Of a stretch of 64,000 bases of DNA, positions 19,422 to 25,882 are shown piece by piece (the stretch's first letter is position 1; each line of letters starts with the position of its first letter). The notes beneath the pieces are model-generated. The model had not been told where the DNA came from. It saw only the letters and a program-made list of their open reading frames with translations, and made no database searches. This DNA comes from an uncultured Verrucomicrobia subdivision 3 bacterium (GTDB taxonomy: Bacteria > Verrucomicrobiota > Verrucomicrobiae > Limisphaerales > UBA11358). Position numbers and translations under genes: made by a program. The stretch spans positions 1 to 64,000 of the forward strand of contig CAINDH010000128.1 in NCBI GenBank assembly GCA_903847285.1. The letters are read 5' to 3'.

Positions 19422-19731
19422 ACTTTTTTTGGGCCTCAGATTTGAGGTGCAACACGATGCGATGTTTAGCTTCGGGTGACAATCCTCGGGCGGGAAGTTC
19501 TGCCGTGTGTTCATCCAGGTGGGGCGAGGCTTTATGCATCCACTCCAAGTGCTGACAATAGCGTTTGCACCAGACGCAGATCAGAAAATGCAGACGCATC
19601 TTCAGTCGCGCCCGCCAGCCCAGCGGCTGTTCTTGCGCGCGCGAGGCCAGTCGGGAAATTTCCATACACGTTGGCGTGTGGTTCCAAATCCAGATGGCCA
19701 GCCGCGCTTTTAATCCAGCGACCATTTTCAT
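19417..19731 (-). CDS. Zinc-finger anti-sigma factor (ZAS family)
   Basis: The 104-residue protein overlaps the sigma gene by 4 bp (ATGA), the usual sigma/anti-sigma coupling. Residues ~20-65 carry a Cys (PTCMEIS), a basic helix (GWRARLKMRLHF) and HFLICVWCKRY, giving the H-x3-C-x2-C zinc-binding signature of redox-responsive ZAS proteins such as RsrA. There is no membrane segment, so it would be a soluble cytoplasmic anti-sigma factor that releases sigma when its thiols are oxidised. The zinc site is visible; the oxidant sensing is inferred from the family and from the redox genes around it. Confidence 0.86.
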   Translation of the reverse strand: MKMVAGLKARLAIWIWNHTPTCMEISRLASRAQEQPLGWRARLKMRLHFLICVWCKRYCQHLEWMHKASPHLDEHTAELPARGLSPEAKHRIVLHLKSEAQKKL

Positions 19732-20366
19732 TCGGCCACGCCCTCGTTACCAAACCAGTTCGTTTCCAGACAGCGGCGCAGCGCCATCCGTGCGCGATGC
19801 AGCATCACCCAGAGATTGCTTTCGGAGATGTTCAGCAACCCGCAAATCTCTTTGCTATCCACGCCATCTACTTCGCGCAAATTGAAAACGGCGGCGACAT
19901 TTTTCGGCAACTTGTTCGAGCAATCATGAAAAGTTTTCCAGAACACTTCGCTGTCTAAACTCGCGCCAGGGCTCGTCCATTCCTGCGGGCCAAGCTCATG
20001 AATCCACCCGTCCTTGAACATGCCGTCCGGCACAAAGCGGTCGCTCTCCTCGTCCGAATAAAATTCCATGTCCGTGAACGATGTTTCGCGGCTGGCTTTG
20101 CGGTAGTAATCGTAAATTTTATTTTTCAGCACGCCGACCAGCCAACTTTTTTCTGCCGACCGACCTTGAAATTTCTGGCCACCTTTGAGGGCGGCGAGAA
20201 AAGTTTCCTGAACGGCGTCCTCTGCTTTCGCCGGATCACGCAGGCGAATCAGCGCATACTTGAAGAGGTAATCGCCATGCAAATCCACCCAGCGTTCCGG
20301 GTCTGAAAGACCGGGTGAGGGCGGCAAGCCATCCACAGGCTGGAGCGAACTTGAATCCTTATCCAT
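19728..20366 (-). CDS. RNA polymerase ECF sigma factor
   Basis: The 212-residue protein (ATG at 20366 preferred over 20426) has sigma region 2 at residues ~20-90 (LFKYALIRLRDPAKAEDAVQ, then SWLVGVLKNKIYDYYRK). Region 4 is at ~150-200 (LPKNVAAVFNLREVDG, then ISESNLWVMLHRARMALR). Its end overlaps the ZAS anti-sigma gene. The central WxxPGASLDSEVFWKTFHDC segment is typical of ECF groups paired with small ZAS proteins; in Neisseria such a pair controls methionine sulfoxide reductase. Six copies of one bipartite promoter flank it and are its likely targets. It is transcribed divergently from the FMN reductase gene; no copy of the motif precedes the sigma gene itself. Confidence 0.94.
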   Translation of the reverse strand: MDKDSSSLQPVDGLPPSPGLSDPERWVDLHGDYLFKYALIRLRDPAKAEDAVQETFLAALKGGQKFQGRSAEKSWLVGVLKNKIYDYYRKASRETSFTDMEFYSDEESDRFVPDGMFKDGWIHELGPQEWTSPGASLDSEVFWKTFHDCSNKLPKNVAAVFNLREVDGVDSKEICGLLNISESNLWVMLHRARMALRRCLETNWFGNEGVAE

Positions 20367-20434
20367 CCGAAAATACTGGCGATTTGTCCGAAAAAAGCAA
20401 ACTTCGTCGGAATTCAATTGGAGCACATTTCTTC

Positions 20435-20463
20435 TGTAAGGTTTTGCCGGGCCGGGCGACCAA
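20435..20463 (+). promoter_or_regulatory. ECF-type promoter of the FMN reductase/haem protein operon
   Basis: TGTAAGG (20435-20441), 15 bp, CGACCAA (20457-20463). The ATG is at 20471, only 7 nt past the -10 box, so transcription would begin at or next to the start codon. Confidence 0.84.
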
Positions 20464-20470
20464 TTGCTGA

Positions 20471-21025
20471 ATGATTGTCATTATCAGCGGAACCAATCGG
20501 CCTGGGAGCAACACTCTCAAGGTTGCCAGCCAACTCGCCGCAACTTATGAATCACTTGGCGTCCAAACGCAATTACTCAATCTGGCCGAGTTGCTGCCGG
20601 AAGTTTTTCTGCCCACGGCCTATGCCGAAAAACCGGCGAGTTTTGAAAAATTTAGCGCCGCCATTCTTGCCGCCGATGGCTTGGTCGTGGTCACGCCCGA
20701 TTACAACGGCGGCGTGCCCGGCGTCTTGAAATATTTCATTGATCTCCTGCCGTTCCCGGCGAGCTTCGAGCTACGGCCCGTTTGTTTCGTCGGACTGGCG
20801 GCGGGTGTTTGGGGCGCGCTGCGTTCCGTTGAACAGTTGCAGGCGATCTTCGGCTATCGCAATGCCTACATTTTTCCCGAACGCGTATTCATGCCCGGCA
20901 TCGGAAAATTGCTCAATGAATCCGGCCAATTCACGAATCCTGAAATGGTGAAACGCCTGGGCAAACAAGCAGAAGGCTTCGTCGGCTTCGTGGAAAGCCT
21001 GCGCGAAAAAAAACTGCGCCCATGA
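20471..21025 (+). CDS. NADPH-dependent FMN reductase (flavodoxin-like fold)
   Basis: The 184-residue protein begins MIVIISGTNRPGSNTLKVA, the phosphate-binding loop of NAD(P)H-dependent FMN/quinone/azo reductases, and has the flavin-contact loop PDYNGGVPGVLKYFIDLL at residues ~77-95. It is cytoplasmic and would reduce FMN or quinones. It is the first gene of an operon continuing with a small membrane protein, a periplasmic protein and an MsrQ-like haem protein; in that company it may supply electrons. The ECF-type promoter ends 7 nt before its start. Confidence 0.9.
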   Translation: MIVIISGTNRPGSNTLKVASQLAATYESLGVQTQLLNLAELLPEVFLPTAYAEKPASFEKFSAAILAADGLVVVTPDYNGGVPGVLKYFIDLLPFPASFELRPVCFVGLAAGVWGALRSVEQLQAIFGYRNAYIFPERVFMPGIGKLLNESGQFTNPEMVKRLGKQAEGFVGFVESLREKKLRP

Positions 21026-21276
21026 TCGCCGTAGTATTTTTAATCCTAATTGGAGTATATCTGGCCGGCGGATTTCTCTTCGCCATTCCATTTGTTTTAA
21101 TGGGCGTTAAAAAAATTGATCCGCACGCCACTCATGGCTCGTGGGGATTTCGCATGCTGATTTTTCCCGGTGTCGTTGCCTTCTGGCCGCTGCTGCTGCG
21201 CCGCTGGATGAAGGGAATTCAAGCGCCACCGGAAGAAAATACAGCGCACCGCTCGCTGGCGAACAACGCATCATGA
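21022..21276 (+). CDS. Small two-TM membrane protein in the haem-protein operon
   Basis: The 84-residue protein overlaps the FMN reductase stop (ATGA) and the next gene's start (ATGA). Two hydrophobic stretches are visible: residues ~2-30 (VVFLILIGVYLAGGFLFAIPFVLMG, split here as one or two helices) and ~46-60 (MLIFPGVVAFWPLLLRRW). Between them lies KKIDPHATHGSWGFR with two His residues. No family name comes to mind. Tight coupling suggests it works with the MsrQ-like protein. Confidence 0.78.
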   Translation: MIAVVFLILIGVYLAGGFLFAIPFVLMGVKKIDPHATHGSWGFRMLIFPGVVAFWPLLLRRWMKGIQAPPEENTAHRSLANNAS

Positions 21277-21767
21277 TCCGCCCGTTGCGTCAACGTCACC
21301 GCGGCATTTTTCTCGCGTTGGGAATTGCGCTGCCGGTAGCATTCGCCGTGGCCATTGCCGCGCGCAAGCCAGTGGCGGAAACCAATTCGGTGCCCAAAGA
21401 ATTTTCCCCAACCACTGTTTCGTTCACTGCCGACATCTGGAGCCGCGCGGATTTGTTCCCGAAGATGCCGGTGCAAGTGCGCCTGCGGCGAGAACAGTCT
21501 GGCACGGGAAATTTTGCCGTGACGCTCGTCGCCGCCAAAGATTTTATGAAGCCAGACTTGCTGGTGTATTGGTCGCCGGGACATCAAAGCATCACAAACA
21601 CCTTGCCTTCCAATGTGATTTTGCTGGGTGCGTTCGACTCGCCGCTACTACCGCTGCCCGTCGTCGCCAAAAATTCTGACGGCCTGCTCGTGCTTTACAG
21701 TCTGGCCGACAACGAAATCGTGGACGTGTCGATACCTATCCGATTCAACCAAGCAGCGATTCCATAA
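21273..21767 (+). CDS. Membrane-anchored periplasmic protein of unknown function
   Basis: The ATG at 21273 overlaps the previous stop (ATGA) and gives 164 residues. A basic N-terminus and a hydrophobic helix (GIFLALGIALPVAFAVAIAA) form a signal anchor. The rest is a soluble, probably beta-rich domain containing DIWSRADLFPKMPVQVRLRR and YWSPGHQSI. Its stop is 4 bp before the haem protein gene. It is probably an accessory periplasmic subunit of a membrane redox complex, an inference from gene order only. Confidence 0.75.
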   Translation: MIRPLRQRHRGIFLALGIALPVAFAVAIAARKPVAETNSVPKEFSPTTVSFTADIWSRADLFPKMPVQVRLRREQSGTGNFAVTLVAAKDFMKPDLLVYWSPGHQSITNTLPSNVILLGAFDSPLLPLPVVAKNSDGLLVLYSLADNEIVDVSIPIRFNQAAIP

Positions 21768-21771
21768 ACTC

Positions 21772-22422
21772 ATGTCCGTCAATTACACCGCCGTTCAATG
21801 GAATCGCCAAAAGAAGTTTTATGACTTCGCACTGGTTGGCGGCGTGGCGGCATTTCTATTCTCGTTTGCGGCGGCGACAAAAAATCTTTTCCCACTCATC
21901 ACGGATGAAATTCTAATCATCCGCACATTCGGAGTGGCGGCGTTCGTGTTACTCCACGTCATCCTTTGCATCGGGCCGCTTTGTCGGATGAATTCAAAAT
22001 TTCTCCCGCTGCTCTACAATCGCCGGCACGCGGGCGTCACTTGTTTCCTTCTCGCACTTGTTCACGCCGTGTTTGTCGTCGCGACATATCACGCGGGCAG
22101 TGATACGAATCCGCTCTTGAGCATATTCGTTTCCAGCCCGCTCACCGGCTCGGTGGCGGGCGTGCCGTTCCAGCCGTTCGGATTTTTTGCATTGGTGATT
22201 TTGTTTCTACTCGCCGCGACTAGTCACGATTTCTGGCTGGCGAACTTGACCGCGCCAGTTTGGAAAGCGTTGCACATGGGTGTCTATTTCGCCTACGCGC
22301 TGCTGGTGCTGCACGTCGCCTTTGGCACGCTGCAAGGCGAGGTTAGTAGGGTTTATGTCGCAACGATGGCTTTCGGCTTTCGGCAACGCTTTGATCAAGC
22401 CGGCCTTCATGAATGGCACTAG
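21772..22422 (+). CDS. Ferric-reductase-like/MsrQ-like haem membrane protein, C-terminally truncated
   Basis: From ATG 21772 ([15 protein letters not shown]) the 216-residue product has five membrane helices. Haem-ligand-type histidines occur in [34 protein letters not shown] and LLVLHVAFG. Proteins of this type usually continue, after the LHVAxGxLQxE helix, with a sixth helix and often a Rieske domain. Here similarity ends at about 22347, and the last ~25 codons are the antisense of the msrB 3' end. This suggests a deletion removed the C-terminus and joined the two genes tail to tail. MsrQ feeds electrons to periplasmic MsrP; no msrP is in the window. Confidence 0.8.
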   Translation: MSVNYTAVQWNRQKKFYDFALVGGVAAFLFSFAAATKNLFPLITDEILIIRTFGVAAFVLLHVILCIGPLCRMNSKFLPLLYNRRHAGVTCFLLALVHAVFVVATYHAGSDTNPLLSIFVSSPLTGSVAGVPFQPFGFFALVILFLLAATSHDFWLANLTAPVWKALHMGVYFAYALLVLHVAFGTLQGEVSRVYVATMAFGFRQRFDQAGLHEWH

Positions 22423-22959
22423 CTGGTAGCCGTAACCCGCCGCGGCCATTTGTGCGAGCGGAATAAATTTAAGCGACGCGGAGTTTATGCAGTATCGGAG
22501 GTGCGTCGGGCCTGGGCCGTCGTCAAATACGTGGCCCAAATGCGAATTCGCATCCGCTGAGCGCACTTCGGTTCGTTCCATGCCAAAAGCCGTGTCGGTC
22601 TTAGCGACTTTTTTTTTTTCGTCTACTGGCTTGGAGAAACTCGGCCAGCCACAGCCGGAATCAAATTTGTCAAGCGAGCTGAATAGGGCTTTGCCGGACA
22701 CGACATCCACATAAATTCCCGGCGCGTGTTGGTCCCAGTATTCATTGGCAAAAGCTGGCTCGGTGGCGGCTTCCTGCGTGACCTTATATTGCATGGCGGT
22801 GAGCTTTTCTTTGCGCTCGGCGGGCGGGATGGGTTTGAAATTATTCATCGTAAAATCGATCGGGGCTAAACGTTCGCCGGCCGATTCACCGGGGCGGCAA
22901 CCGGCCATCAGCAGCGTTAAAATCGCTGTGCCGAATAACCCGTAAATAAAACTTTTCAT
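22207..22959 (-). CDS. msrB: Peptide-methionine (R)-S-oxide reductase, exported lipoprotein with anomalous C-terminal tail
   Basis: The start at 22959 is used; the ATG at 22965 lies within the promoter -10 box. A lipoprotein signal (LTLLMAGC) targets it to the envelope. The MsrB domain (residues ~45-180) has [20 protein letters not shown], the conserved [19 protein letters not shown] and the catalytic Cys in [11 protein letters not shown]. The usual zinc-binding CxxC is absent. Beyond [10 protein letters not shown] about 65 residues are encoded opposite the haem protein gene and look non-native, apparently from loss of the original stop. It would repair oxidised methionines in exported proteins. 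It shares a divergent ECF-promoter region with the TlpA gene. Confidence 0.9.
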   Translation of the reverse strand: MKSFIYGLFGTAILTLLMAGCRPGESAGERLAPIDFTMNNFKPIPPAERKEKLTAMQYKVTQEAATEPAFANEYWDQHAPGIYVDVVSGKALFSSLDKFDSGCGWPSFSKPVDEKKKVAKTDTAFGMERTEVRSADANSHLGHVFDDGPGPTHLRYCINSASLKFIPLAQMAAAGYGYQLVPFMKAGLIKALPKAESHRCDINPTNLALQRAKGDVQHQQRVGEIDTHVQRFPNWRGQVRQPEIVTSRGE

Positions 22960-22964
22960 ACTCA

Positions 22965-22993
22965 TGCGTCGGGTTGAGTGCGGTTTCCTTACA
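22965..22993 (-). promoter_or_regulatory. ECF-type promoter of msrB
   Basis: On the minus strand TGTAAGG (22993-22987), 15 bp, then CGACGCA (22971-22965). The msrB ATG at 22959 is 5 nt further. It is back to back with the TlpA promoter. Confidence 0.8.
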
Positions 22994-23006
22994 CAAATTC
23001 ACCGTG

Positions 23007-23035
23007 TGTAAGGATTACTGCTGGTCGCCGACAAA
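23007..23035 (+). promoter_or_regulatory. ECF-type promoter of the TlpA/DUF1223 genes
   Basis: TGTAAGG (23007-23013), 15 bp, CGACAAA (23029-23035). The ATG at 23041 is 5 nt beyond the -10 box, again implying a leaderless transcript. The two divergent -35 boxes form a perfect 9-bp inverted repeat, CCTTACACA / TGTGTAAGG, centred near 23000. Confidence 0.84.
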
Positions 23036-23040
23036 CCGGT

Positions 23041-23571
23041 ATGAAAAAAATAAAAAAAGTTAGCACGGTCATATCACTCGCGTTGGTTTCACTCGCCACG
23101 CTTTTGTTTAATTCAAGTGTTTCGATGGCGGGCGAGACCAACGAAGTTAAAAACGCCACGCTCGCGCCGAGTTGGGAGCTAACAGATTTGGACGGCAAGA
23201 CCATTCACTCCACCGACTTCAAAGGCAAGGTGGTCGTCCTGAATTTTTGGGCGACCTGGTGCCCGCCGTGCCGCGCCGAAATCCCTGGTTTTATCGCTCT
23301 GCAGAAAAAATACGCGACGCAGGGACTTACCGTCATCGGTGTTTCCGTGGATCAGGCAAGTTTGAAAACCATTAAGTCGTTCACGAAGAAGAACGACATC
23401 AATTATCTAGTCGTCCAGTCAGACAAGAAGATCGAGGATGCATTTGGTGGAATTGATGCTTTGCCGACGACATTCATCATTGACCGCAGCGGTCACATCG
23501 TGAAGCAACATTTGGGATTCGCGAATGAATCCGAGTTTGAGGCAGAAATCAAATCGCTGTTGAAGCTGTAA
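23041..23571 (+). CDS. TlpA-family periplasmic thioredoxin
   Basis: The 176-residue protein has a signal peptide (MKKIKKVSTVISLALVSLAT...SMAG) and a TlpA/ResA-like domain. The active site is FWATWCPPCRAEIP, the cis-Pro segment IDALPTTFIID, with GKVVVLNF before and GLTVIGVSVDQ after the active site. It would reduce disulfides in the periplasm and could supply electrons to the envelope MsrB, whose gene diverges from the same promoter region. It appears to form an operon with the DUF1223 gene 36 bp downstream. Confidence 0.93.
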   Translation: MKKIKKVSTVISLALVSLATLLFNSSVSMAGETNEVKNATLAPSWELTDLDGKTIHSTDFKGKVVVLNFWATWCPPCRAEIPGFIALQKKYATQGLTVIGVSVDQASLKTIKSFTKKNDINYLVVQSDKKIEDAFGGIDALPTTFIIDRSGHIVKQHLGFANESEFEAEIKSLLKL

Positions 23572-23607
23572 TTCTTTGCCGCGCTGCTTGAACGTTCCTG
23601 ACTATTT

Positions 23608-24387
23608 ATGTCATTCAAGAACCCCAGAAAAATTATCGCCACGATATTGTTCGCGGCGATGTCGGTGAGCGCTCAAACCAACCGCCTCCAATTCCAAAGC
23701 GCGTCGGAGCGAACGGCGTTGCTGGAGCTATACACCTCCGAAGTATGCAGCAGTTGTCCGCCCGCCGAAGCGTGGCTATCGGGGCTAAAAGAGTCGCCGC
23801 GTCTGTGGAAAGATTTCGCTCCCGTCGCGTTTCATGTGGATTACTGGGATTATCTCGGCTGGAAAGACTCGTGGTCCGATGCGGAATTTTCCGAACGCCA
23901 GCGCAGCTACGCGCAACTTTGGCACGCCGAAAATATCTACACGCCAGAATACGTCCTCAATGGCCAGGAATGGCGCAATTGGTTCACTGGTAAAAACGGC
24001 CCTAAGTCCGATAACGAACGCGTGGGCATTCTCGCGGTGACTTCTACCGACACGAATCGCTGGCAGGTGAGCTATGTCCCGGAGAAGATTTCCAACGCGC
24101 ATTACGAAATCCATGCGGCGTGGCTGGTGGGTGGAATTATTTCCGACGTGAAGGCCGGAGAAAATCGCGGGCGCAAACTGCCGCATGATTTCGCCGTGGC
24201 GAATCTGGTGCAAATCGGGCTGACGAACACGAACGGCTGGGCCAGGGGAAAATTTATTCTCGCACCACCGCGCACCAATGCCGGCAAAACTTCCGCGCTG
24301 GCCGTTTGGGTAACGCGTGCCGGCGAATTGCAACCGCTACAAAGCACCGGCGGCTGGATTATCGCGCCCAGCCAAAACAAATTGTAA
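23608..24387 (+). CDS. DUF1223 family exported protein (thioredoxin-like)
   Basis: The 259-residue protein has an N-terminal signal sequence (IIATILFAAMSVSAQ) and the family hallmark LELYTSEVCSSCPPAE, followed by FHVDYWDYLGWKDSW and IYTPEYVLNGQEW. DUF1223 proteins have a thioredoxin-like fold with a CxxC and are often seen in stress-regulated envelope clusters; the biochemical role is not established. It is probably cotranscribed with the TlpA gene. The promoter of the next gene overlaps its stop codon. Confidence 0.92.
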   Translation: MSFKNPRKIIATILFAAMSVSAQTNRLQFQSASERTALLELYTSEVCSSCPPAEAWLSGLKESPRLWKDFAPVAFHVDYWDYLGWKDSWSDAEFSERQRSYAQLWHAENIYTPEYVLNGQEWRNWFTGKNGPKSDNERVGILAVTSTDTNRWQVSYVPEKISNAHYEIHAAWLVGGIISDVKAGENRGRKLPHDFAVANLVQIGLTNTNGWARGKFILAPPRTNAGKTSALAVWVTRAGELQPLQSTGGWIIAPSQNKL

Positions 24388-24411
24388 GGTTCCCCCGTTT
24401 CCCGCGACGAA
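24383..24411 (+). promoter_or_regulatory. ECF-type promoter of the YHS protein gene
   Basis: TGTAAGG (24383-24389), overlapping the DUF1223 stop codon, 15 bp, then CGACGAA (24405-24411). The ATG at 24419 follows after 7 nt. Confidence 0.84.
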
Positions 24412-24418
24412 TGAGGGT

Positions 24419-24871
24419 ATGAAAAAATTATCACTCATTCTCCTCGCGGTCGGACTGGCGCTCCCGGTTTTTGCCCAAACCAAAACCCTCCTCAATCTGG
24501 ATAAAACCGGTGTGGCTATTCAAGGCTACGATCCCGTCGCTTTCTTCACAGACAAGAAGCCGGTGAAGGGCGATGCCAAATTTGTCGCCAAGCACGACGG
24601 TGCAATTTATCAGTTCGCTTCCAAGGAACACAAAGATCTGTTCAAGGCCGACCCGGCGAAATACGAACCCGAATTCGGCGGCTACTGCGCCTACGGCGTT
24701 TCCCGAAACAAACTCGTGGAGATTGATGTGGACGCGTTTCAAATCGTTGACGGCAAGCTGTTGCTTCAATACAGCAAAGGCGTTCGCGACGATTTTAATG
24801 AAGATGCCAAAGGCAATCTCGCCAAGGCCAACGCCAACTGGACCGGCCTCGTAGCCAAGAAGGGAAAATAA
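24419..24871 (+). CDS. Exported YHS-domain protein
   Basis: The ATG at 24419 gives 150 residues with a signal peptide (MKKLSLILLAVGLALPVFAQ). The YHS segment spans roughly residues 30-95: IQGYDPVAFFTDKKPVKG, YQFASKEHKDLFKADPAKY, then FGGYCAYGVSRNKLVEID. Single YHS domains are thought to bind metal (a Cys is retained in GGYCAYG) and often accompany redox proteins. The monocistronic transcript should start at its own ECF-type promoter, so it is a core member of the response. Confidence 0.92.
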   Translation: MKKLSLILLAVGLALPVFAQTKTLLNLDKTGVAIQGYDPVAFFTDKKPVKGDAKFVAKHDGAIYQFASKEHKDLFKADPAKYEPEFGGYCAYGVSRNKLVEIDVDAFQIVDGKLLLQYSKGVRDDFNEDAKGNLAKANANWTGLVAKKGK

Positions 24872-24873
24872 AC

Positions 24874-24902
24874 TGTAAGGACTCCCGCCTCGTCCCGACC
24901 AA
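24874..24902 (+). promoter_or_regulatory. ECF-type promoter of the DoxX operon
   Basis: TGTAAGG (24874-24880), 15 bp, CGACCAA (24896-24902), immediately after the YHS gene stop. The ATG at 24915 is 12 nt downstream. Confidence 0.84.
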
Positions 24903-24914
24903 CCCACGACATTT

Positions 24915-25331
24915 ATGTGTTCGCTCACCAAAAAACAGAAAATCGCCAGTTGGCTGGTCCGACTGCCGGCGGCAATCATTCTCTTGCAGACTTTGTTCTT
25001 CAAATTCACCGGCGCACCGGAGTCCGTTTACATCTTTACCACAGTTGGGCTGGAACCTTGGGGGCGCTACGGTTCCGGCGTGGTGGAACTCATCGCGGCG
25101 GCACTGCTTCTCTCAACTTGCCATTGCTGGTTGGGCGCGATGCTGGCGCTCGGCGTGATGGGCGGAGCGATCATGTCGCACCTGACCAAACTCGGCATCG
25201 TAGTGCAAGATGATCACGGCTTACTCTTCGCACTCGCCATCACGGTGGCGATTTGCAGTCTTATCACGCTGGTGATTCATCGCCGACAAATTCCATTCCT
25301 CGCCAAATATTTTCCCAACGCCAATCCATGA
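24915..25331 (+). CDS. DoxX-family membrane protein
   Basis: The 138-residue protein has four membrane helices, with the DoxX-type opening LVRLPAAIILLQTLFFKFTGAP and a central GSGVVELIAAALLL. DoxX proteins associate with membrane oxidoreductases and are recurrent members of ECF sigma regulons responding to oxidants. Its stop overlaps the start of the DinB-like gene (ATGA). It is first in an apparent four-gene operon. Confidence 0.88.
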   Translation: MCSLTKKQKIASWLVRLPAAIILLQTLFFKFTGAPESVYIFTTVGLEPWGRYGSGVVELIAAALLLSTCHCWLGAMLALGVMGGAIMSHLTKLGIVVQDDHGLLFALAITVAICSLITLVIHRRQIPFLAKYFPNANP

Positions 25332-25876
25332 ACTCAACTGTCACCAACGAACGTCAAGAACTCATTCAATCGGTCGTCGAAGTGTTGCGCCAAGGTGAAT
25401 TGCTGCTGACGGAAATTTCCGATGAAACCTATGTGCATAAAGTGGTCGTAGCCTTCGACGCCTCCATCGGCGGACATTATCGGCATTGCCTCGATCATTT
25501 TCGCGCCTTGCTGGAGGCGGCGGACGCGGGCGATTTGAATTACGATCATCGTGAACGCGGCACGTTGATTGAGAATGACCGATTCGCGGCGCTGAACGCC
25601 ACCCGAGAATTGCGTGAAGGTTATGAAAAATTTCAGGTAGCGCTACTCGCTCGCCCATTGAATGTGACGTGCAAAACCAGTTACGCCAGCAGCGGCTCAC
25701 AAGCGTCGCCTTCCACGGTCGGTCGCGAAGTCATGTATGCCGTGGCGCACGCGGTGCACCACTACGCGCTCATCGGCGTGATTGCGGGTATCATGGAATT
25801 GTCGCTACCGGCCGGTTTTGGCGTGGCGCCGTCCACGCTGAAACATCAGGCGCAAACCGTTCCTGCTGCTGCCTGA
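25328..25876 (+). CDS. DinB-like four-helix-bundle protein
   Basis: From ATG 25328 the 182-residue protein shows the DinB/YfiT layout: a helix ending in SIGGHYRHCLDHF and a later helix with AHAVHHYALIGVI, which together give the three-histidine metal site of the family. DinB-fold proteins include metal-dependent thiol transferases (bacillithiol- or mycothiol-dependent), so a thiol-linked detoxification role is possible but unproven. It overlaps the DoxX gene and precedes the VTT/ATP-grasp gene by 6 bp. Confidence 0.82.
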   Translation: MNSTVTNERQELIQSVVEVLRQGELLLTEISDETYVHKVVVAFDASIGGHYRHCLDHFRALLEAADAGDLNYDHRERGTLIENDRFAALNATRELREGYEKFQVALLARPLNVTCKTSYASSGSQASPSTVGREVMYAVAHAVHHYALIGVIAGIMELSLPAGFGVAPSTLKHQAQTVPAAA

Positions 25877-25882
25877 GTCTCC

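Noticed and set aside
20403..20431. Possible autoregulatory ECF promoter before the sigma gene (CGACGAA on the minus strand at 20409-20403)
   Set aside because: The -35 position at the fixed 15-bp spacing reads GAAATGT, matching TGTAAGG at only two of seven bases.
23001..23002. Operator-only reading of the TGTAAGG motif (transcription factor site rather than promoter)
   Set aside because: Apart from the divergent pair the motif is not palindromic, always has one orientation relative to the gene and keeps a fixed 15-bp distance to CGAC, which fits sigma-factor recognition better.
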